Origin: Natrinema salsiterrestre
GTDB taxonomy: Archaea; Halobacteriota; Halobacteria; Halobacteriales; Natrialbaceae
Length of the DNA: 64,000 nucleotides
Reading direction: 5' to 3'
Assembly: GCF_029502005.1 (NCBI RefSeq)
Contig: NZ_JAMQOT010000008.1
Span: forward strand, 103,785 to 167,784
Shown here: positions 26,175-40,300 of the stretch, one piece after another
Layout of the letters: the number at the start of each line of letters is the position of its first letter
How positions within the stretch are numbered: position 1 is the first letter of the stretch
Program-made: the position numbers and the translations under genes
The notes under the pieces: model-generated
Database searches by the model: none
Told to the model about the DNA's origin: nothing
Seen by the model: only the letters and a program-made list of their open reading frames with translations

Positions 26175-26322
26175 ACGGGAGTAGCCGCGAGCAGTGGCTA
26201 TCATCGATTCGGTCTCGAGTCGAACCGGACCGTTCGATTCGGCTCCTCGAGAGCGGGATTCGATTCGACAGTCGTCGAAATATTCATCGTCGAAACGGTA
26301 CGAAGTCAGAGGTTTCGACGGA

Positions 26323-26328
26323 TTTAAC
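26323..26328 (+). promoter_or_regulatory. TATA box of mdh
   Basis: TTTAAC in GGATTTAACG is centred about 30 nt before the mdh ATG at 26356. Confidence 0.5.
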
Positions 26329-26355
26329 GTGTGGGATGGGGAAGCATTACGTGGT

Positions 26356-27270
26356 ATGACGAAAGTTAGCGTAGTCGGCGCGGCCGGGACGGTCGGGGCC
26401 GCCGCAGGCTACAACATCGCGCTTCGGGACGTCGCGGACGAACTCGTCTTCGTGGACATTCCGGACAAGGAAGACGACACGGTCGGACAGGCCGCCGACG
26501 CGAACCACGGCGTCGCCTACGACTCGAACACGACGATCCGACAGGGCGGCTACGAGGACACCGCGGGATCGGACGTCGTCGTCATCACCGCGGGAATCCC
26601 GCGCCAGCCGGGCCAGACCCGGATCGATCTGGCCGGAGACAACGCGCCCATCATGGAGGACATCGGCTCCTCGCTGGCCGAGCACAACGACGATTTCATC
26701 ACGGTGACGACGTCGAACCCGGTCGACCTGCTGAACCGCCACCTCTACGAGACGGGCGACCGCGCCCGCGAGAAGGTGATCGGCTTCGGCGGCCGGCTCG
26801 ACTCCGCCCGGTTCCGCTACGTCATCTCCCAGCGCTTCGACGCGCCCGTCCGGAACGTCGAGGCGACCATCCTCGGGGAACACGGCGACGCACAGGTTCC
26901 CGTCTTCTCGAAGGTCCGCGTCGACGGCCGCGATCCCGAGTTCGACGAGGACGAGAAGGACGAGCTCCTCGAGGAGCTCCAGACCTCCGCGATGAACGTC
27001 ATCGAGAAGAAAGGCGCGACCGAGTGGGGGCCGGCGACCGGCGTCGGCCACATGGTCGAAGCCATCCTGCGCGACACCGGCGAGGTGCTCCCCGCGAGCG
27101 TCGCGCTCGAGGGCGAGTTCGGCCACGAGGACACCGCCTTCGGTGTGCCGGCCAGGCTCGGTTCCGACGGCATCGAGGAGATCGTGGAGTGGGAGCTGAC
27201 CGAGTACGAGCGCAACCAGCTCGGCGAGGCCGCCGAGAAGCTTTCCGAGCAGTACGACGAGATCAGGTAA
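26356..27270 (+). CDS. mdh: Malate dehydrogenase
   Basis: 304 aa, the length typical of haloarchaeal MalDH (LDH-like tetrameric type). The NAD site is [15 protein letters not shown] and Asp in VFVDIPDKE favours NAD. Substrate-loop arginines are in [13 protein letters not shown]. The catalytic His is in [12 protein letters not shown]. It converts malate and oxaloacetate in the TCA cycle. The start is set by the TATA box 30 nt upstream and by the N-terminal beta-strand. Confidence 0.96.
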   Translation: MTKVSVVGAAGTVGAAAGYNIALRDVADELVFVDIPDKEDDTVGQAADANHGVAYDSNTTIRQGGYEDTAGSDVVVITAGIPRQPGQTRIDLAGDNAPIMEDIGSSLAEHNDDFITVTTSNPVDLLNRHLYETGDRAREKVIGFGGRLDSARFRYVISQRFDAPVRNVEATILGEHGDAQVPVFSKVRVDGRDPEFDEDEKDELLEELQTSAMNVIEKKGATEWGPATGVGHMVEAILRDTGEVLPASVALEGEFGHEDTAFGVPARLGSDGIEEIVEWELTEYERNQLGEAAEKLSEQYDEIR

Positions 27271-27515
27271 CGAGGGCCGACCGCGGTTCCACAGGATTTC
27301 TCCGGGCGAGAGCAGCCGTCTGGTACCCCATTTGCCGACCGCATCGACACCCGTACCGCGTCGTCGCCGAACCGCGGCGAATCGAGTTCGTTCGCCGCCG
27401 TTGCCGTAGCTCTCGGTCCTGGGAAGAGTGCGGCGGAACTCGTCTCGGCGGACCGGAATTCGATCGATCTCGCTCCGCGAGAAAATTACTCGCGCGATTG
27501 AACGCGGCCGCCGGC

Positions 27516-28088
27516 TTACGGTCGGGCCGCAGAGACGGTCAGCGTCGCAGACAGGTCGTCACCGACGTCGCCGCCGGTGAACTCGAGGACGGCGGCGAGG
27601 AACGATCCGGATCCGACGCCTTCGAACGTGACGCCGGTACCGTCAGTATCGCTGCCGACCGTCTTCGTTTCGACGGCGGTGTCGCCGTCCCAGTGCGTGA
27701 TCGTCCACGAGTACTCCGAGTTCTGACTGGGAGAGTCGGTCGCTTCGGTGAAGTCGACGGTGACGTCGTGCGTTCCTTTCGCGTTCTTTTCGATTCGGAA
27801 CAGGTGATCCGTCGAGTCCGCGTCCCCGTTGGCGAGTGCGCCGAACTGGTACGTCGCACCGGGGTTGACGCCGTCCATATCTTCCGACCCGATGACGAGG
27901 CGCCCTTCTTCGATCCGGGCGAGACCGGACGGCCCGGGCACCAGTGCAACGGAACTGTCGAGGTCAGTCGTCACGTCCATCGTCACGTCGCGGTCGACGG
28001 TCGCCGAATTGAATGCTCCCGTCCCGATCGCGGCTGCGCTTCCAGTAACCAACGTTCCGAGCCCCGTGATGAGCGTTCGTCGTTTCAT
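27516..28088 (-). CDS. SipW/TasA-type secreted protein (DUF1102-like)
   Basis: 190 aa. The N-terminus MKRRTLITGLGTLVTGSAAA-IGTGAFNSATVDRDVTMDV matches the haloarchaeal SipW-dependent/TasA-like family: a short positive start, a hydrophobic core with an AIGTGAF processing region, then beta-sandwich sequence. It probably forms part of a surface layer or filament. It is divergent from the giant secreted protein with a shared A/T-rich gap of 233 nt, so joint regulation is plausible. No SipW peptidase gene is nearby. Confidence 0.8.
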   Translation of the reverse strand: MKRRTLITGLGTLVTGSAAAIGTGAFNSATVDRDVTMDVTTDLDSSVALVPGPSGLARIEEGRLVIGSEDMDGVNPGATYQFGALANGDADSTDHLFRIEKNAKGTHDVTVDFTEATDSPSQNSEYSWTITHWDGDTAVETKTVGSDTDGTGVTFEGVGSGSFLAAVLEFTGGDVGDDLSATLTVSAARP

Positions 28089-28321
28089 AGTTGTCTCCGC
28101 GCCGTGTCGGCATTACAGTATTCTAGCTGACAGGCGCTGTCCGGGGATTGGGCAGAGCTGTATTAATTTTACTGATTTTGCTATACGAGAATCGATCTCA
28201 ATAGAAGCATTAATAGATCTCAACAGGAATGCAACTGCTATATTGCTCTTCGGTTTGTTCATAGTTGAATGTTTTTTGTGCAAAGATTTATTATGTGATG
28301 ATTTCAACCGTTCGCCAATAA
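28089..28321. promoter_or_regulatory. A/T-rich divergent promoter region
   Basis: This gap is strikingly A/T-rich against its neighbours. TTTATTA (28287-28293) lies 32 nt before the giant gene's ATG. Other A/T runs near 28160-28185 may serve the minus-strand gene. The low GC suggests a regulatory or laterally acquired segment. Confidence 0.55.
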
Positions 28322-31300
28322 ATGGTACGAGAGCGACACGAGCATTGGCGGAGATCGATAGCGTTCTTGATCGCTGTCCTCCTCTGTGTTTCCCTCGTCG
28401 CGCCGCCAGCGTACGGGAGCACCGACGCGGGGCCCGACGCCGATCAGTTCTCTCAGATCAGCGACGCCGAACTCGAGTCGAACGACGACTCGAACGTGTC
28501 GTTGGCGATCCAGGACCTGACGGCGGCCGAGGAGATCGCAGCGGGCGAGACGACTGCCGTCGAGATTACCGTCCGGAACCGCGGAGACGAACCGCTGTTG
28601 ACCGATCTGACGGTCGACGGCGACGCGGGGCTCACCTGTGCGGACCCGACGACGGTTTCGAACGTCTGGCCGGGCGAAACTCGGCAGGTCACCGCCGAGT
28701 GTACGGCATCGGCCGACGCCAACGGATCGGCGACGGTAACCGTCGACACCGGCGACGAGACGGCGACGACCGATCTCACCGTCACGGAGGAGTCCGAGGG
28801 TCCGACCCTGAACGTCAGTCGGCTCGTCCTGCCGGACACCGCCGTCCCGGGCGAGTCCGTCACGCTCGAGGCGACGCTCGAGAACACCGGCGATAGCGGG
28901 GCGACTCGACAGCCGGCGATCGTCGGGAGCGATGGTATCGGCTGCGAGCCGGCGTCCGACGAGATCACGGTCCGTCCCGGTACCGACGCGACGATCGAAG
29001 CGACGTGTTCGGTTTCCGACGACGCGACACCGGACGAAGGACTGACCGTGACCGTCGACACCGGCGACGAAACGGCGACCGGGACCCTCACGGTCGCCTC
29101 CGAACCCGACGGACCGTATCTGGCGATCGAGGCGGTCGATACCGCGGAGACGATTACGGCGGGCGAAACGACCGCCGTCGAGGTAACCGTCCGGAACCGC
29201 GGGACGGACCCCGCGCTGACCGAGCTCGCGGTCGACGGTGACTCGAAACTCACCTGTGCGGATCCGACGACGATTACGAACATCTGGCCGGGCGAAACCC
29301 GACGGGTCACCGCCGAGTGTACGGCGCTGGCCGACGCCGACGGATCGGCGACGGTAACCGTCGACACCGGCGACGAAACGGCGACGGGGACGGTCGAGAT
29401 CGGCGGGACGACACCCGAGGCCTCGCTGGGCGTCGAGTCGGTGACCGCACCGTCGACGGTCGAGCGAAACGAGTCGTTCACCGTCGAACTGCGTATCGAG
29501 AACACCGGGAACGCGGACGCGACTGCGACGCCGACGGTCGAAAGCGACGCGCTGGAGTGCGAGCGACGGTTCGACGGCGTCGACCTCGGTCCCGGGGAGA
29601 ACGCGACCCTCGAGGCGGTCTGTACGGGCCCGCAGTCCGACGTGAACGCGACGCTCACGGTCAGTGCCGGAGACGATACCGAGAGCGAGACCGTCACCAT
29701 CACCGGCGGAGCCGACGAACGGGGGGAGTCGTACCTGACGGTCACCGATATCGACGAACCGGCCTCGATCGATCCCGGTTCGACGTTCACCGTCGTCACG
29801 ACGATCGAGAACGTCGGCGACGGCGACGGAACCGAACGGACGACGGTCGGCGGCGAGCACATCGCCTGCGAGCGCCGGGGCGACGAGCAAACGCTGGCAC
29901 CCGGCGAGCGCACGACCGTCGAACTCACCTGTACGGTCGAGGACGTCGACACGGCCCCGACCCTGGTAGCGAACACGGCCGATGACGAACTGACGACGAC
30001 GATCGACCTCGCAGGCGGCGACGGCGGAGCCGAGACGCTCGGTGAGCCCGTCTTCGACCTCACCGTCGAGGACGAGCGAACGATCACGATGATGGCCGGC
30101 CCGCGAAACTTCGAGGACGGACTGACGGAGACGCTCCCCGAGACGGAGCGTGCCGACGCGGTCGGCGTGTCGATCGAAGCGATCGACCTGGAACTCGAGG
30201 AGCGTCAGTCGGTGTCGATGCGCATCGAACAGCGCGAAACGCTCGACTACGCCACCGCTCCGGAATCGGGCGTCGAAAGTTACTTCGAGATCGCCCACAC
30301 GCCGCTCGAAGACGACGCCGTCGAAAACCTGACGATGACCGTCAGCGTCGACGGGGATCTGATCGACGAGCCGGACCAGTTCGCGTTCCTCCGGTACGAA
30401 TCGGCGGGGTGGAACGACCTGGAGACGACACACCTCGGTACCGACGAGCGAAACGGGACCGAACGGTTCGCCGTCGAGTCGCCGGGACTCTCCGCGTTTG
30501 CAGCCGTTACCGACCGACGGTCCCCCGAGGACGCACGGATCGACGGTATCGAACTTACCGACACGGTCGACGTGCAAGGGAACGGCCGATACAACGATTT
30601 CAATCTCCGAGCGCGGGCCGACACCGACGTCGGCCCGTACGCGACGCCCTTCTACGAAGTGTCCGTCGACGGCGAGCGGGTCGCCGTCCAACCGGTCAAG
30701 CGCGACCGAACCCACGAACAGACGATCCGGATTCCGCTCCACTCGCTCGTGACGGGCGACAGCGGTGAACGGAACGTGCGCGTCGTGCTGTACGAGGGCG
30801 ACCGGTACCACGGCGAGAACGCGAGCGACGAGTGGACGAAACTCGACGAGTGGTCGAGGACCGTCGACTACGAACCCGCCGGCGAGACGGTCACTGCGAC
30901 CGAAGCAGCGAGGAATACCCACAACGTCTCGGCCGAGCAGTACGACATCTACACCGAGGAAGCGCTCAACGAGTCACACTGGCGACAGTGTGCGGACGGC
31001 GCGGCCGACGATATCGCGGTCGAGGTCAGCGACGCGATAGAGTCGAAAGCCGACAGCGTCACGCTCGGGACCCTCGACGCCGAACAGACCGGAGAGAAGA
31101 TCGCGAAAGGGTCAGCGAAGGAACTCCTCGCGCGGTCCGGAGAGACCGGAGCGAAGGTGGCCAAACAACACACGCGCATACAAAATGCGGAGTCGGCCAT
31201 CCGAATGATGGCGCTGGCGATGTTTATCGCGGTCAAGGGAGACCAGGTTTCGGAGTGTTACACCGTCTCGCTCCACCTCGACGATCCGGATTACAACGCG

Positions 31301-34300
31301 GAGGAGTACGACCGGCTTCACACGAATCTCGAGGACCTGCAGGAGAACTCCCGGGAGCTCGAATCGGTCGACGATCCCGAGCGAGAGCAGGCGTTACTCG
31401 ACGAGCGCGTCGAGCTCCTGCGAGAGACGTACGCGCTGTTACCCGATTATCTCGAAGGGACGCACGCGAGTTCCGTCGACGAGGCCGTCGAACGATCGGA
31501 TCTCCAGGCGTACGAGATCACGAGCTACTTCGTCGAGAAACTTCGACTGACGCTGCTCGAAGACTACGCGGCGACCACGACGCTCAGCGAACGCGAGGTC
31601 GAGGGCAACCTGACCGACGAAGCGCGGCTGCCGGCCCACGGCTGGACGCTCCAGCACACGCTCGGCGAGGAGCTCAGCGAGGAAGTCGAGTCGGACTTCG
31701 AGATGTCCGACGTCTCGACGTGGAGTATCGACGAGGCGCTGTCAGCGGCCGACAGCGCGATCACGGACGTCCCGTCGCGGCTCGGAACGTTCATCCGCCG
31801 TTCGCTGACGGGGAAGGAAGTGTTTCCGGAGGCCGACGAGTTCGGCGAATCGCGCGTGTACGACACGATGGACCGGTACGACGATTACACACTCTACCGG
31901 GTGGGTTTCAACGACGAGGTTCTCGAGGACGAGTCGGCGAGCCTCTCGATCGTCCGCCCGACCCACGAAAACGTGGCTCACAACCGGTTCAACGTCACGC
32001 TGATGGACGAGCGCCCGGAGCGCGTTCGGGAGCCCGCCGAATCGATCGTCATGGACGAGCGGCCGTCGGAGCCCGACGGCTACATCAGTCAGCAGTTCGA
32101 CTTCGAGCCGGATCAGGAGGACTACTACGTCCTCGTCGAGGCGAACGGCTCGACCGATCACTATCGGTTCATCGCGAACGCCGACAAGTCGGGAACGACC
32201 GCCGACATCGTCGCGACGGACGGACCCAACGTACTGCGTCCCGAGATCCGCCTCGAGGACGGCCCGGAGCGATCCGATCTCCGGACGGGCGAAACCGTCC
32301 ACGCGAGCGACGACGGAACGGTCTCGTTCAGCTGGCACGCCTGGGACGCGTTCCACGACCCCGAAGAGCTCGAGTACAAATATCGGCTGCTCGATTCCGA
32401 CAACGTCTCCGAGTGGTCCGACTGGACGGCGGTCGATACGGACGGCACGATCGACGAAACGTACTCGCTATCGGAGGGGTACCACGCCGTCCAGCTCGTC
32501 GTTCGCGACGGAGACGGACTCACCGCCGTGACGGACCATACCGTGATGGTCGACACGACGGTTCCCGAAATCGACGTCTCCGCCGTGGGCGGGGCGAACT
32601 CCTCGACCGTGGAGATCTCCGTCGACCAGCGCGTCGACGAGGTGGCGCTCGAGTACCGAGACGCCAACGAGACCGGCGCTGAGTGGCGATCGTGGACGAC
32701 GATCTCGAACCTCGACGACCGCGACACGATCGAGTTCAACCGGAACGGACACTACGAACTGCGCGGACGAGCGACGGATTTCGTGGGTCACACCAGCGAC
32801 TGGGACGAAACGCCGTTCGTCAGCCGCGTCACCGTCGTCGAACACGACTCGGAGGACACGTCCACATCGACGTCCGGCGGCGTCTCGTCGAGCTGGGGCG
32901 TCAGCGTCGGCGGCGGAAGCGGAGGCGGGGGGAGTAGCGGCGGGTCCAGCGGTTCGATCAGCATCGGCGGCTCGAGCGCCAGTAGCGCCTCGAACGTCGA
33001 GACGGCGGTGGAGGAGATCGACGGCGAGATGGTCATGGACGTCTACGTCGCCACGCGGGAGTTCCCGCGAGTCAAAGTCGAATCCATCGAGTTCGACGAA
33101 ACCGACAGTCAGGAGGTCGACGTTCCGATCCCGTCGGATCTCGAGGGAACGACCGAGATCGTGCTCGAGTTCCGCGGTGAGGGGAACGCGCAAGTGCGGG
33201 GGATCAATGTCACGGCCGCCGACGCACCGGTCGAGATCGAGAGCGACGGCCCGGTCGTCGTCGGGGAGTCGACCGAACTGGAGGCGGTAATCGACGACGA
33301 GGTCGAGAACCAGATCGAGTCCGTCGAGTGGGACGTCACCGACGACGGGTCGGTCGACGCGACCGGCGACACGGCCGCGCACACCTTCACCGAGAACGGG
33401 ACGCATCCGGTCTCGGTAACGATCACCGACGTGTTCGGTGACTCGGTGACCGAAACGAGCGCCGTGGTCGCCCAGACCCCCCCGTCGGTCGAAATCAACG
33501 GTACCGATCGAATCGACGCCGGCGAGCGGGCCAGCCTGGTGGCGACCGGGCTCGACGAGGAACGCTCGATCGATCGCTTCGAGTGGGACCTGACCGGTGA
33601 CGGTGAAGTCGACGCGACCGGCCGATCCGTTTCGCGGTCGTTCACCGACGTCGGCGAGCGGGAGATCGAACTCCGCGTGACCGATGAGCGAGGAGCGACC
33701 GCGACGGCGACACACCGACTCGCGGTCGACAATACGCCGCCCACCGCGGACCTTCGCGTCCGGACCGCCGATCCGATGGCCGGCCAACCCGTCTCGGTCT
33801 CGGCCAGGCGCTCCGACGACGAGGGAGCGATCGTCGACTACGAGTGGGCAGTCGACGGTGAGCCGTTCGACACCGGGTCCGAAACGACGGAGACCACGTT
33901 CTCGACCCCCGGTCAGTACGACGTCACGGTGACGGTGACCGACGAACACGGCGCGACCGACGCGGTCACCGAATCGATCGACGTCCTCGAGCCCGTCGTC
34001 GTCTCGATGGACGGGCCGAGCGAGGCGCTCGTCGGAGACGAGGTCACGTTCGAAACCGCTCTCGAGTCCGGAAGCGACGTCGACTACGCGTGGGATCTCG
34101 ACGGAGACGGCGCCTACGACGACGGCGAGAACGAAACCGCGACGACGACGTTCGATACCGCGGGTCCGCACACGATCTACGTGCTCGCGACCGATTCGGC
34201 CGGAACGACCGGGACGGCGAGTCTCGAGGTCGACGTGACCAATCCCGCCGGAAACGCATCGTTCAGCACCGACACCGACCATCCCACCGTCGGCGAGCCG

Positions 34301-37300
34301 ATCACACTCGAACTGGATCGCCGGCCTCGCGCGAACGAGACCTACGAGTGGACGATCGGCGGCGAGACGTACGACGGGTCGTCGGCGACCCACGAGTTCG
34401 AGACCCCGGGCCGCTACGACGGAACGCTCGTCGTCTCCCACGAGGACGGGCCGACCAGAGACTTCACCCGAACGATCGAGGTCATCGGCGATCCGGAGCC
34501 GACGATCGCGTACGACGAGCCAGTGGTCGCGGGCGAGCCGGTGCAACTGGACGCCAGCGGCTCCGGAGCCGACAGCGAGATCGATCGCTACGAGTGGGAT
34601 CTCACCGGCGACGGCGAAATCGACGACGAGGGCGAAACGGTGACGACGACGTTCGAAACCGTCGGTGACAGCGAGGTCTCCCTGTCCGTGACCGACCGCG
34701 CGGGGAGGACCGAAACGACCACCGAGTCGATCGACGTCAGCGAGCCGGTGACGGTCTCGATCACTGGACCGAACGAGACGACGATCGGAACCGACGCGAC
34801 GTTCGACGCCGACCTCGAGTCGGGACGCGACGTCGAACTCGCGTGGGATCTCGACGGTGACGGCGTCTACGACGACGCGACCGGAGAGCAGGTGACCACC
34901 GGGTTCGACGCCGAGGGATCGACGACAGTGGCCGTGACGGCGGAGAGTTCCGACGGCGTCGTCGACACCGCATCCCGCGAGCTCACGGTCGTCGACCCCG
35001 TCGGCCCCGCATCGTTCACCGTCGAACCCGACAGGCCGCTGTCGAACGAAGCGGTATCGCTCGAGCTGGATCGCGAGCCCCGGGCGAACGAAACCTACCA
35101 GTGGACGGTCGACGGCGTGCGGTACAACGGCTCGTCGACGATGCACACGTTCGACGAGCGAGGGTCGTACGACGTGACGCTGGTGGTCGACCACGTCGAA
35201 GGGACGACCGAGGAGACGACGCGGCGGATCGACGTCGCGAGCCCGCCGACCGCCGAGATAGCCGTCGAAACGCCGGCGGTGATCGGTGAGCCGATAGCGC
35301 TCAACGCGACGAACGAGAGCGCACCGGACGGCGAGATCGACCGCTACGAGTGGGATCTCACCGGCGACGGCGAAATCGACGCGACCGGGGCCGACGTCTC
35401 GATGACGGTCGGCGAGTCCGGTACCCACGAGGTGACCCTGCAAGTAACCGACAACGCAGGCGTGAGCACGAACGTCACGCGGTCGGTGACGGCCTACGAA
35501 CGGCCGAGCGTCGGTATCTCGTTCGACGAGCCCGTTTCGGTCGCAGACGAACTCGCGCTCGAGGCAGTCGCCGACGTCCCCGGTGACCGCGAAATCGTCG
35601 ACTACGAGTGGTCGCTCGAGGCCGGAACGGTGGGGGCCGACGAAAACGCGACGACGGCGCAGTTCGACGAACCCGGTACCCACGAAATCGGCCTCCGAGT
35701 CACTGACAGCGCAGGCGTGACGAACGCGACGACAGAAACCGTCCGCGTCTACGATCGGCCGAGCGTCGACGTCGACGTCGACGAGCCTGCCCACGTCAAC
35801 CGGACGATCGACCTGAACGCGACCGTCGCGACGCCCGAGAACCGGACGATCGCCGAGACGGCGTGGCAGTTCGGCGACGGCGTCATCGTCGAGAACCGCT
35901 CGGCCGAGCGAGCGACGATCGTCGTCGAGGAGCCGGGCAATTACACTGTCGCGCTCGCGGCGACCGACGACCTCGGGGCGACTACCGTTTCCGAGACGAC
36001 GATCGAGGCCGAGTACCGCACCGGCGATCCGATCTGGTGGACGACAGTCGACACCGGCGGGAACCGCACCGCTCCGCCGGGCGAAGACACCGAGTATAAC
36101 GGCACGACGCTCACGGCACCGACGGTCGTCGACGATACCGTCTACGCCGGGAGCGGGATCGGAAATCTCACGGCCGTGAACGCGACGACCGGCGACACGC
36201 GCTGGCGAAGTACCCAACAGCGACGCGAGGGTCCGATACTGCGTCCGGGAGCGACACCGATCGGGGACGCTCCGACAGTAGTCGGCGACACCGCGTACAT
36301 ATCGCGCGGACCGCTCCGTGCGGTCGACAGCGAAACGGGGGCCGAGCGCTGGTCCGGACCCGATGACGACTTCGTCCCCAGCGTGTACGGACACACGGCC
36401 GCCAACGGTGCCGTGTACGCCTCGGCGCAGTTCCCAGCGCCGATGGAGGTGACGACGTCGGCTCGAGGTGCGAACCCGCGAGGATCCACGATCGTCGCCA
36501 TCGACGCCGAAAGCGGTGAGACTCTGTGGTACAGCGATCCCCCGGAAACGATCACGGAGCCCCTCACGGCACCGACCGTCGCGAACGGAACCCTCTACGT
36601 CGCCGACGTCGACGGGGAGTTCTATGCAGTGAACGCGACGACCGGCGAACAGGTCTGGCAGACGAACTGGAACACGACGACCAGATTGAGGGGCGGCGGG
36701 CTGTCGGGACCGACCGTCGCGACCGTCGGTTCGAACGAGACGACCGTCTATCTCAACACGAACCTCAACGGCACGGACGCCGTCGTCGCGCTCGACGGGA
36801 CCACCGGCGAGCATCGCTGGGAGAACACCGACATGGGAGTCACGACCGGGGTGCCGACGGTCGCCAACGATACCGTCTACGTGTCGAGCGAGAACGGGAC
36901 TCACGCCATCGACGCCACAACCGGTCAGATCGATTGGACCGTCCCCGACGGCGCGTCGGTCACGTACTCACCGACGGTCGCGAACGGCACCGTCTACGCC
37001 ACCGGCGACGACGGCACCGTCTACGCGCTCGACGCCGAGACCGGTGAACGCCGCTGGAGGACCGGCGACGGACCCGACGCACCGCGCTTGCCCGACGGCG
37101 AGTTCGCCACCTCGCCGATCGTCGTCGACGGGACCCTCTACGTCGGAGATGCGGACGACAGGCTGTTCGCGCTCGCGACCGACACCGACGACGGCTGGAG
37201 CGACGGATCGCGGGTCGAGAGCGGAACCGGAAACCACCACGATAGCCTGAGCGAGCGCGCCGGTATCGACGAATCCATCGGCTCGGCGGCGATCGACATC

Positions 37301-40300
37301 GATCCGGAGCACGTGGTCCACGGCGAACCCATCGACTTCGAGCTCCCCCGTGAGCCGCGCGCGAACGAAACCTACGAATGGCGGATCGGCGACCGGCGAT
37401 ACACCGGCCCGTCGGCGACGCACACGTTCGAAAACGACGGGGGATACTCCTACGAGAACGTCGAGTTGACCGTCGTTCACGACGACGACCGCGTACCGAT
37501 CAATATCGCGGAGCGAGGCGTTCGCATCCACGAGCCGCCGACGGCGGCGATCGGTCACGAACCGCCCCACTCGATCAGCGACGGCGAAATCGAGTTCACC
37601 GGTACGGGCTCGGTAGCGGACTATCCCCTCGATATCGAATCCTACGAGTGGGATCTCACCGGCGACGGCGAGTTCGACGCCACCGGCGAGACCGTCTCGG
37701 CCACGTTCGACGAGCCCGGCACACACGAGATCACGCTCCGGGTGACCGACAGCGGAAACGTGACGAACGAGACGACGGAAACCGTCCGCGTCTACGATCG
37801 ACCGACGGCAGTGATCGACCACGAACAGCCTCACTCGATCGCGGACGACGACGTCGCGCTCTCCGCTGCGGACTCGTCGGTCGATCGCGGGCTCGCTATC
37901 GATTCGTACGAGTGGGACCTCACCGGCGACGGCGAGTTCAATGCGACCGGCGAGACCGTCTCGCCCTCGTTCGACGAGCCCGGCACCCACGAGATCACGC
38001 TCCGGGTAACCGACACCATCGGTTTCGCGGACGAAACGACCGAGTCCGTCCGCGTCTACGATCGACCCAGCGTCGATCTCGCGGTCGGCGACGCGTACGT
38101 CAACCGGACGATCGACCTGAACGCGACCGTTTCCACGCCCGAAAACAGGACGATGGCCGAGACGGCGTGGCAGTTCGACGACGGCGTCATCGTCGAGAAC
38201 CGCTCGGCCGAGCGATCGACGGTCGTCGTCGAAGAGCCGGGGAACTATACCGTCGCGCTCGAAGCGACCGACGACCTCGGGGCGACCGCCGTCGCCGAGA
38301 CGACGATCGACGCCGACTACCGGCCCGGCGATCCGATCTGGGCGACCACCGTCGAGAACGGGTCGAACGTCACGTCACCGACGGTCGTCGACGACACCGT
38401 CTACACCGAGAGCAAAACCGGAACCGTCACTGCGGTAAATGCGACGACCGGTGACACGCGCTGGCGGAGTCCCGCGGAGTCCCCCGGTAATTCGAGCGAG
38501 ATTCGAGACCCCTCGACGACGGGCATCGCACCGACGATCGTCGACGACACCGCGTTCATCTCGAGCGGAACGGTCCGTGCGGTGGACAAAGGGTCGGGGG
38601 ACGAGCGCTGGGAGAACGACGGGGAATTCCTCCCGTGGACGGGGAAAGAACCGTGGGCGATCGAGGATCCACGGCCGCGCGAGGGACCGCGACCGGCTTC
38701 GGTGCAGTCGACGACCGAGGAGGTCGCCCCCGAAATATACGGGCACACGACCGCGAACGGTGCGGTCTACGTCTCAGTTCGGTATCCAGTTGACCGAGAG
38801 GAGCCGACCCGAGACGGCCCGCTGGAGGGACCGAAGATCGTCGCTCTCGACGCCGAGAACGGTAACGTGTTATGGCCTTCTTACCCCATGGGAGACACCG
38901 CTACTCTCACGACCCCGACAGTCGCCAATGAGTCGCTCTACGTCGGCGACACCGAGGGGAACGTCTATGCGATGAACGCGACGAACGGTCAACGGCGCTG
39001 GCAGACGAGTTGGGCCACAGAAGTCGAATTGACGGCGTCTGCAGCACCGACCGTTGCGACCATCGGCTCGGAGGAAAACGCCACCCTCTATCTCAACGCG
39101 GCGCTCGACGGATCGGACGCCGTCGTCGCACTCGACGCGAACACCGGTCGGCACCGCTGGAGCAACTCTGTCGGTCACACCGAGGGAATGCCGACGGTCG
39201 TCGACGACACCGTCTACGTGTCCGGTGAGAACGGGACCCACGCCATCGACGCCGCGACCGGCCGGACCGACTGGTCCGTTTCCAACGGTGCGACGACTGA
39301 GCACTCGCCGACGGTCGCGAACGGAACCGTCTACACCACCGGCGACGACGGCACCGTCTCGGCGCTCGACGCCGAGACCGGCGCAGTCCACTGGCAAACC
39401 GGTGACGGGCCCGACGCACCGCGCTTGCCCGACGGCGAGTTCGCCACCTCGCCGATCGTCGTCGACGGTACCCTCTACGTCGGCGATCGAACCGGAGAGC
39501 TATTCGCGATCGCGACCGACGGCACCGGACATCGAAGTACCGGGTCCAGAGTCGAGGGCGGAACGGAGAACCACCACGACAGTTGGGAGAAACGGGCCGG
39601 CATCGACGACTCCGTCGGCCCGGCGACGATCGACTACGAAACGGACGAGGTGACGACTGGCGATAGCGTCACCCTCGAGCTCGGCCGCGAGCCGCGTGCG
39701 AACGAAACCTACGAATGGCGGATCGGCGAGCGGCGGTACACCGGGCCGTCGGTGACCCACACGTTCAACGGTACCTCCTACGAGAACGACAGGGGATACG
39801 AGCGAATCCTACTGACCGTCATCCACGATAACGATCGCGTTCCGTACGACATGCAGGGGATGGGTATCGCCGTCTACGATCGACCGACGGCAGCGATCGA
39901 CCACGAGCCGCCCCACTCGATCGCGGACGACGACGTCGCGCTCTCCGCTGCCGACTCGTCGGTCGATCGCAGGCTCGAGACGGAGTCCGTCGAGTGGGAT
40001 CTCACCGGCGACGGCGAGTTCAACACGACCGGCGAGAGCGTCTCGACCTCGTTCGACGAACCCGGCGACCACGAGATCGCGCTCCGGGTGACCGACAGCA
40101 GAAACGTGTCGAGCGAGACCACCGAAACCGTCCGTCTCTACGACCGGCCGACCGTCGACCTCGAGGTCACCGATCCGGCCTCCGTCAACCGGACGATCGA
40201 CCTGAACGCGACCGTCGCGACGCCCGAAAACCGGACGGTCGCCGAGACGGCGTGGCAGTTCGACGACGGCGTCATCGTCGAGAACCGCTCGGCCGAGCGA

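Noticed and set aside
32468..36904. Very long open frame on the minus strand opposite the giant gene
   Set aside because: Such antisense frames are expected in GC-rich haloarchaeal DNA because of codon bias. The plus frame holds recognisable domains and the minus one does not.
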